From assembly GCF_902459535.1 (NCBI RefSeq), contig NZ_LR699553.1, positions 124,001-188,000 of the forward strand: a DNA stretch of 64,000 nucleotides, read 5' to 3'. Origin of the DNA: Paraburkholderia dioscoreae. Its GTDB lineage: Bacteria; Pseudomonadota; Gammaproteobacteria; Burkholderiales; Burkholderiaceae. Below the pieces are notes generated by a model. That model searched no databases and was not told the DNA's origin. It worked only from the letters and a program-made list of their open reading frames with translations. Of the stretch, positions 61,757-64,000 are shown one piece after another (the first letter of the stretch is position 1; each line of letters begins with the position of its first letter). The position numbers and the translations under genes were made by a program.

Positions 61757-62737
61757 ATGCGCGACGTTTCCTTGAATTCGATCCGGCCGCCCGCGACCGG
61801 ACTCATGTGGCTCGACGATCCCGCGATCGTCGCCACGGTCGTCACGCTTTCGGCTGGCGCGCTGCGTGTCGTGATCGCGCCCGAAGTGGGCGGCGCGCTG
61901 GCAGCTTTCTACGAAACGACGCCCGACGGTCCCTTGCACTGGCTGCGACCGGCGGCGCCGGCCGCTTTCGCCGAACGCGACCCGCTGCGCATGGCGAGTT
62001 TTCCGCTCCTTCCGTACTGCAACCGGATTCGCGACGCGCGTTTCGAATTCGACGGCGGCACCATCGACCTTGCCGGCAACGACGCGCGTTTCGCCCACGC
62101 GCTGCACGGCAATGCGTGGCGGCATCCGTGGCAAGTGGGAGCGCGCACGGAAAGCTCGGTGGAACTGCACTTCGAACACGAACCGGATTCGCGCTTGCGC
62201 GGCGACTGGCCGTTCCGTTATCGCGCTCAGCAGAGAATCGAGTTGAGCGGCGGCGCGCTCCACATCACGCTGTCCGCGCAAAACCTCGCCGCGCGGCCGA
62301 TGCCGTTCGGTATGGGCCATCACCCGTACTATCCGCGCACCGCGCAAACCCGCGTGTACGCCGAAGTGGGAGCCATGTGGCATGCCGACGCCGACGTGCT
62401 GCCCACGCATCTCGGCCCGCATCCGGCGGTGGATGCGTTGCGCGAAGGCATGTCCGCCGACGCCTTCGATCTCGACAACAACTTTGCGAACTGGTCGCGC
62501 GAGGCGACCATTGCGTGGCCCGACGAACACCGTCGCCTGACGATGACCGCCGACGCGCCATTCGATCACATGGTGGTGTTCGCGCCGGCCAACGATGCGC
62601 AACTGTGCGTGGAACCGGTGACGAACACCACCGATTGCTTCAACGCGGTCGGCATGCGTGAGCATGTAGGCGGCTGCGTGTTGCAGCCGGGCGAGAAGAT
62701 TGCCGCGACGGTGAAATGGACGCCGCACAAAAACTAG
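61757..62737 (+). CDS. galM: Aldose 1-epimerase (mutarotase)
   Basis: A 326-aa galactose-mutarotase-type enzyme. Sequence landmarks are PLLPYCNRIRDARF, HALHGNAWRHPWQV (active-site His) and FGMGHHPYYPR with the second His; the catalytic Glu is probably in VEPVTNTTDCFNA. It would interconvert alpha and beta anomers of the incoming sugar, consistent with the neighbouring transporter. ATG at 61757 lacks a good RBS; the frame is open upstream to 61607, but that part overlaps the operator region. Confidence 0.82.
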   Translation: MRDVSLNSIRPPATGLMWLDDPAIVATVVTLSAGALRVVIAPEVGGALAAFYETTPDGPLHWLRPAAPAAFAERDPLRMASFPLLPYCNRIRDARFEFDGGTIDLAGNDARFAHALHGNAWRHPWQVGARTESSVELHFEHEPDSRLRGDWPFRYRAQQRIELSGGALHITLSAQNLAARPMPFGMGHHPYYPRTAQTRVYAEVGAMWHADADVLPTHLGPHPAVDALREGMSADAFDLDNNFANWSREATIAWPDEHRRLTMTADAPFDHMVVFAPANDAQLCVEPVTNTTDCFNAVGMREHVGGCVLQPGEKIAATVKWTPHKN

Positions 62738-62773
62738 CGTGCAGCGCCTGTGCTTGCGTTTGCCTGCCTTTGC

Positions 62774-63571
62774 CTATTCGAGCCGCAAGCGGGCCATATA
62801 CGGCAAGTGATCCGAGAGCCACGCGGTTTCCTGCGTCGGCTGGATCCATTCGACCGGCTGCATGCCGCGCACGAACATCTTGTCGAGCGCAAGTGCCGGT
62901 GAGAAAGCCGGAAAGGTGCGGCCCGATTCGCCAAGCAGCGTGGCCACTTCCTGCAGACCATGCTCACGGAAGAGCGGCACTGAATCGTTGCGCCAGTCGT
63001 TGAAGTCGCCGGCCAGCACGAGTGGACCTTGCGGTGCTTCCTTCGCGATCCAGTGCGCGATCCAGTTCATCTGACGCAAGCGTGCCGAGCGGGTGAGCGC
63101 AAGATGCGCGCACAGCAGCGTGACCGAGTGACCGCCAAAGGTGGCGCGCGCCACCAGTAACCCACGCTTTTCGAAGCGATGCGCGGAGATGTCCCAGCGC
63201 CCGCCGAGATCGAGCGGATGCGGCGACAGGATCGCATTGCCATGCCGCCACGACGGTTTGAAAACGTTCGGTCCGAGCGCGATTTCGAGCTCCAGCGCAC
63301 GTGCGATTTCAGTGGCCTGGCAATGCCAGACATCGTTCAACGGATCGGCTAGCGGCGCGCCGAAACTGCTCGCCAGCACCGGCGCCGGCATGCGCCGCGC
63401 CATCGCTTCCTGTAAGAAATAGGCGTCCGCGTGGGTGGATTGCACCCACTGCTGCATGGCCTGCCAGGCCTGAAAGCCGAGCGGCGTGCGGCCCTTATGC
63501 AGGTTCCAGCTCACCGCAATGAAATCCTTGGGCGCTACGCTCTCGCGGATCAGTTCTTCGGGGTTTCGCAT
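62774..63571 (-). CDS. EEP-family endonuclease/exonuclease/phosphatase
   Basis: A 265-aa protein of the endonuclease/exonuclease/phosphatase superfamily. Family landmarks: VSWNLHKGRTPLG, LQEAMARRMP (catalytic Glu), VLAGDFNDW and LSDHLPYMARL. It resembles YbhP-type proteins, which act on phosphodiesters or lipids; the substrate is unknown. It converges with galM and has 88 bp to the next gene. Confidence 0.85.
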   Translation of the reverse strand: MRNPEELIRESVAPKDFIAVSWNLHKGRTPLGFQAWQAMQQWVQSTHADAYFLQEAMARRMPAPVLASSFGAPLADPLNDVWHCQATEIARALELEIALGPNVFKPSWRHGNAILSPHPLDLGGRWDISAHRFEKRGLLVARATFGGHSVTLLCAHLALTRSARLRQMNWIAHWIAKEAPQGPLVLAGDFNDWRNDSVPLFREHGLQEVATLLGESGRTFPAFSPALALDKMFVRGMQPVEWIQPTQETAWLSDHLPYMARLRLE

Positions 63572-63659
63572 GCCGCGTTGTCCACGTGTTCTGTTTGGGG
63601 GCGTCGGTTAGTCGCGCGCTGTTGGTGTGTTCTCGTGCGTGTTCTTTGCATCGGTTCGA

Positions 63660-64000
63660 TCAGTTTGCCGTGTTTGCACTGTCCGCGAGATTTGCGCGCA
63701 CGCGGTATACCAGGTTCGGGTCTTTATCGACGATGGTCCAACTGGCCCATTGCCCCGGCGCCACCTTCAGGCCGGGATGGCTCGCGCTCACCTGGCGCGG
63801 TTGCGGCGGCAGCTTGCAGCCGGTGCCGGTTTGCCGGGCCGCGTCTTCCTCGAACGTTTCCTGTGCTTCGATCGACAACGTGACTCCGCTCGCGTCCGCC
63901 TGCAGTGGCGAGACGGTCAGCGTGCGCGCCAGATCGATGCTGCCGCCGGGCTGATCCTTGCAGCCGACGTTATGCTGCACGACCTTGTGATGCGTGTCCG
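63660..64000 (-). CDS. Secreted protein of unknown function, partial
   Basis: The frame is open to the window edge on the minus strand, so the start lies outside. The visible 113 residues include two Cys (in VGCKDQPG and GTGCKLPP) and a mostly beta-strand pattern (GGSIDLARTLTVSPL; WASWTIVDKDPNLVYRVRANL). It looks like the C-terminal part of a small exported protein. I do not recognise the family with confidence. Confidence 0.55.
   Translation of the reverse strand, partial: DTHHKVVQHNVGCKDQPGGSIDLARTLTVSPLQADASGVTLSIEAQETFEEDAARQTGTGCKLPPQPRQVSASHPGLKVAPGQWASWTIVDKDPNLVYRVRANLADSANTAN

Noticed and set aside
60553..62661. 702-codon plus-strand frame
   Set aside because: Antisense to the LacI-type regulator and out of frame with galM; a product of high GC at third codon positions.
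1..64000. CRISPR arrays, prophage, tRNA genes
   Set aside because: No spaced direct repeats, phage structural genes or tRNA-like cloverleaf were seen on either strand.

Overview
This is a high-GC chromosomal segment of a Burkholderiaceae beta-proteobacterium, most likely Paraburkholderia (or a close Burkholderia relative). The evidence is the block metX-metW-ampG, slmA, argB, regBA, hslUV, dksA, xerC, dapF, lpxL-like and metK, the one-cysteine beta-proteobacterial form of DksA, and strong GC bias that opens long antisense frames. No tRNA, rRNA or CRISPR array was seen. Assignments come from reading translations and motifs; nothing was searched against a database.

Region 1 (1-24.9 kb) is core housekeeping. 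It holds methionine synthesis (metX, metW; metK further on), muropeptide import (ampG), an M48 metalloprotease, nucleoid occlusion (slmA), a HAD nucleotidase, arginine synthesis (argB), a TPR protein, a RegB/RegA redox two-component pair, the HslUV protease, DksA, a COG0523 metallochaperone, an rRNA methyltransferase, XerC, DUF484, DapF, an LpxL-type acyltransferase, MetK with a structured leader, a phytanoyl-CoA-dioxygenase-like protein and small proteins.

Region 2 (25-39.1 kb) is transport and stress: a YghZ-type aldo/keto reductase, an MFS carrier, a complete RND tripartite efflux operon (pump, adaptor, outer-membrane lipoprotein), an SrkA-type kinase, a large DUF3857/transglutaminase-like secreted protein, and a PepSY-associated membrane protein behind a good Fur-box match.

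Region 3 (39.2-46.9 kb) is a seven-gene minus-strand operon for a form II CoxL-type molybdenum hydroxylase (coxS, coxL, coxM) with its maturation genes (MoxR ATPase, VWA protein, CoxG, XdhC). Just upstream, at 47.1-50.0 kb, an IS256-family element is itself interrupted by an IS110-family element, and the pair has split a 48-bp perfect palindrome.

Region 4 (50-64 kb) contains an APC amino-acid permease, a cytosolic NarL-type two-component pair, ferredoxin-NADP reductase, and a sugar-uptake module: ytfQ-ytfR-ytfT-yjfF-like ABC transporter, a LacI-family regulator and an aldose 1-epimerase. The motif ACTAATAATAT occurs three times around these genes, which suggests one LacI-type regulon. An EEP-family phosphatase/nuclease and a partial secreted protein close the window.

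No clearly new multi-gene system was found. The least explained items are the IS110 element (no stop codon of its own, candidate bridge-RNA region), the split palindrome, the LacI operator array with one operator inside the regulator's coding sequence, and the metK leader.
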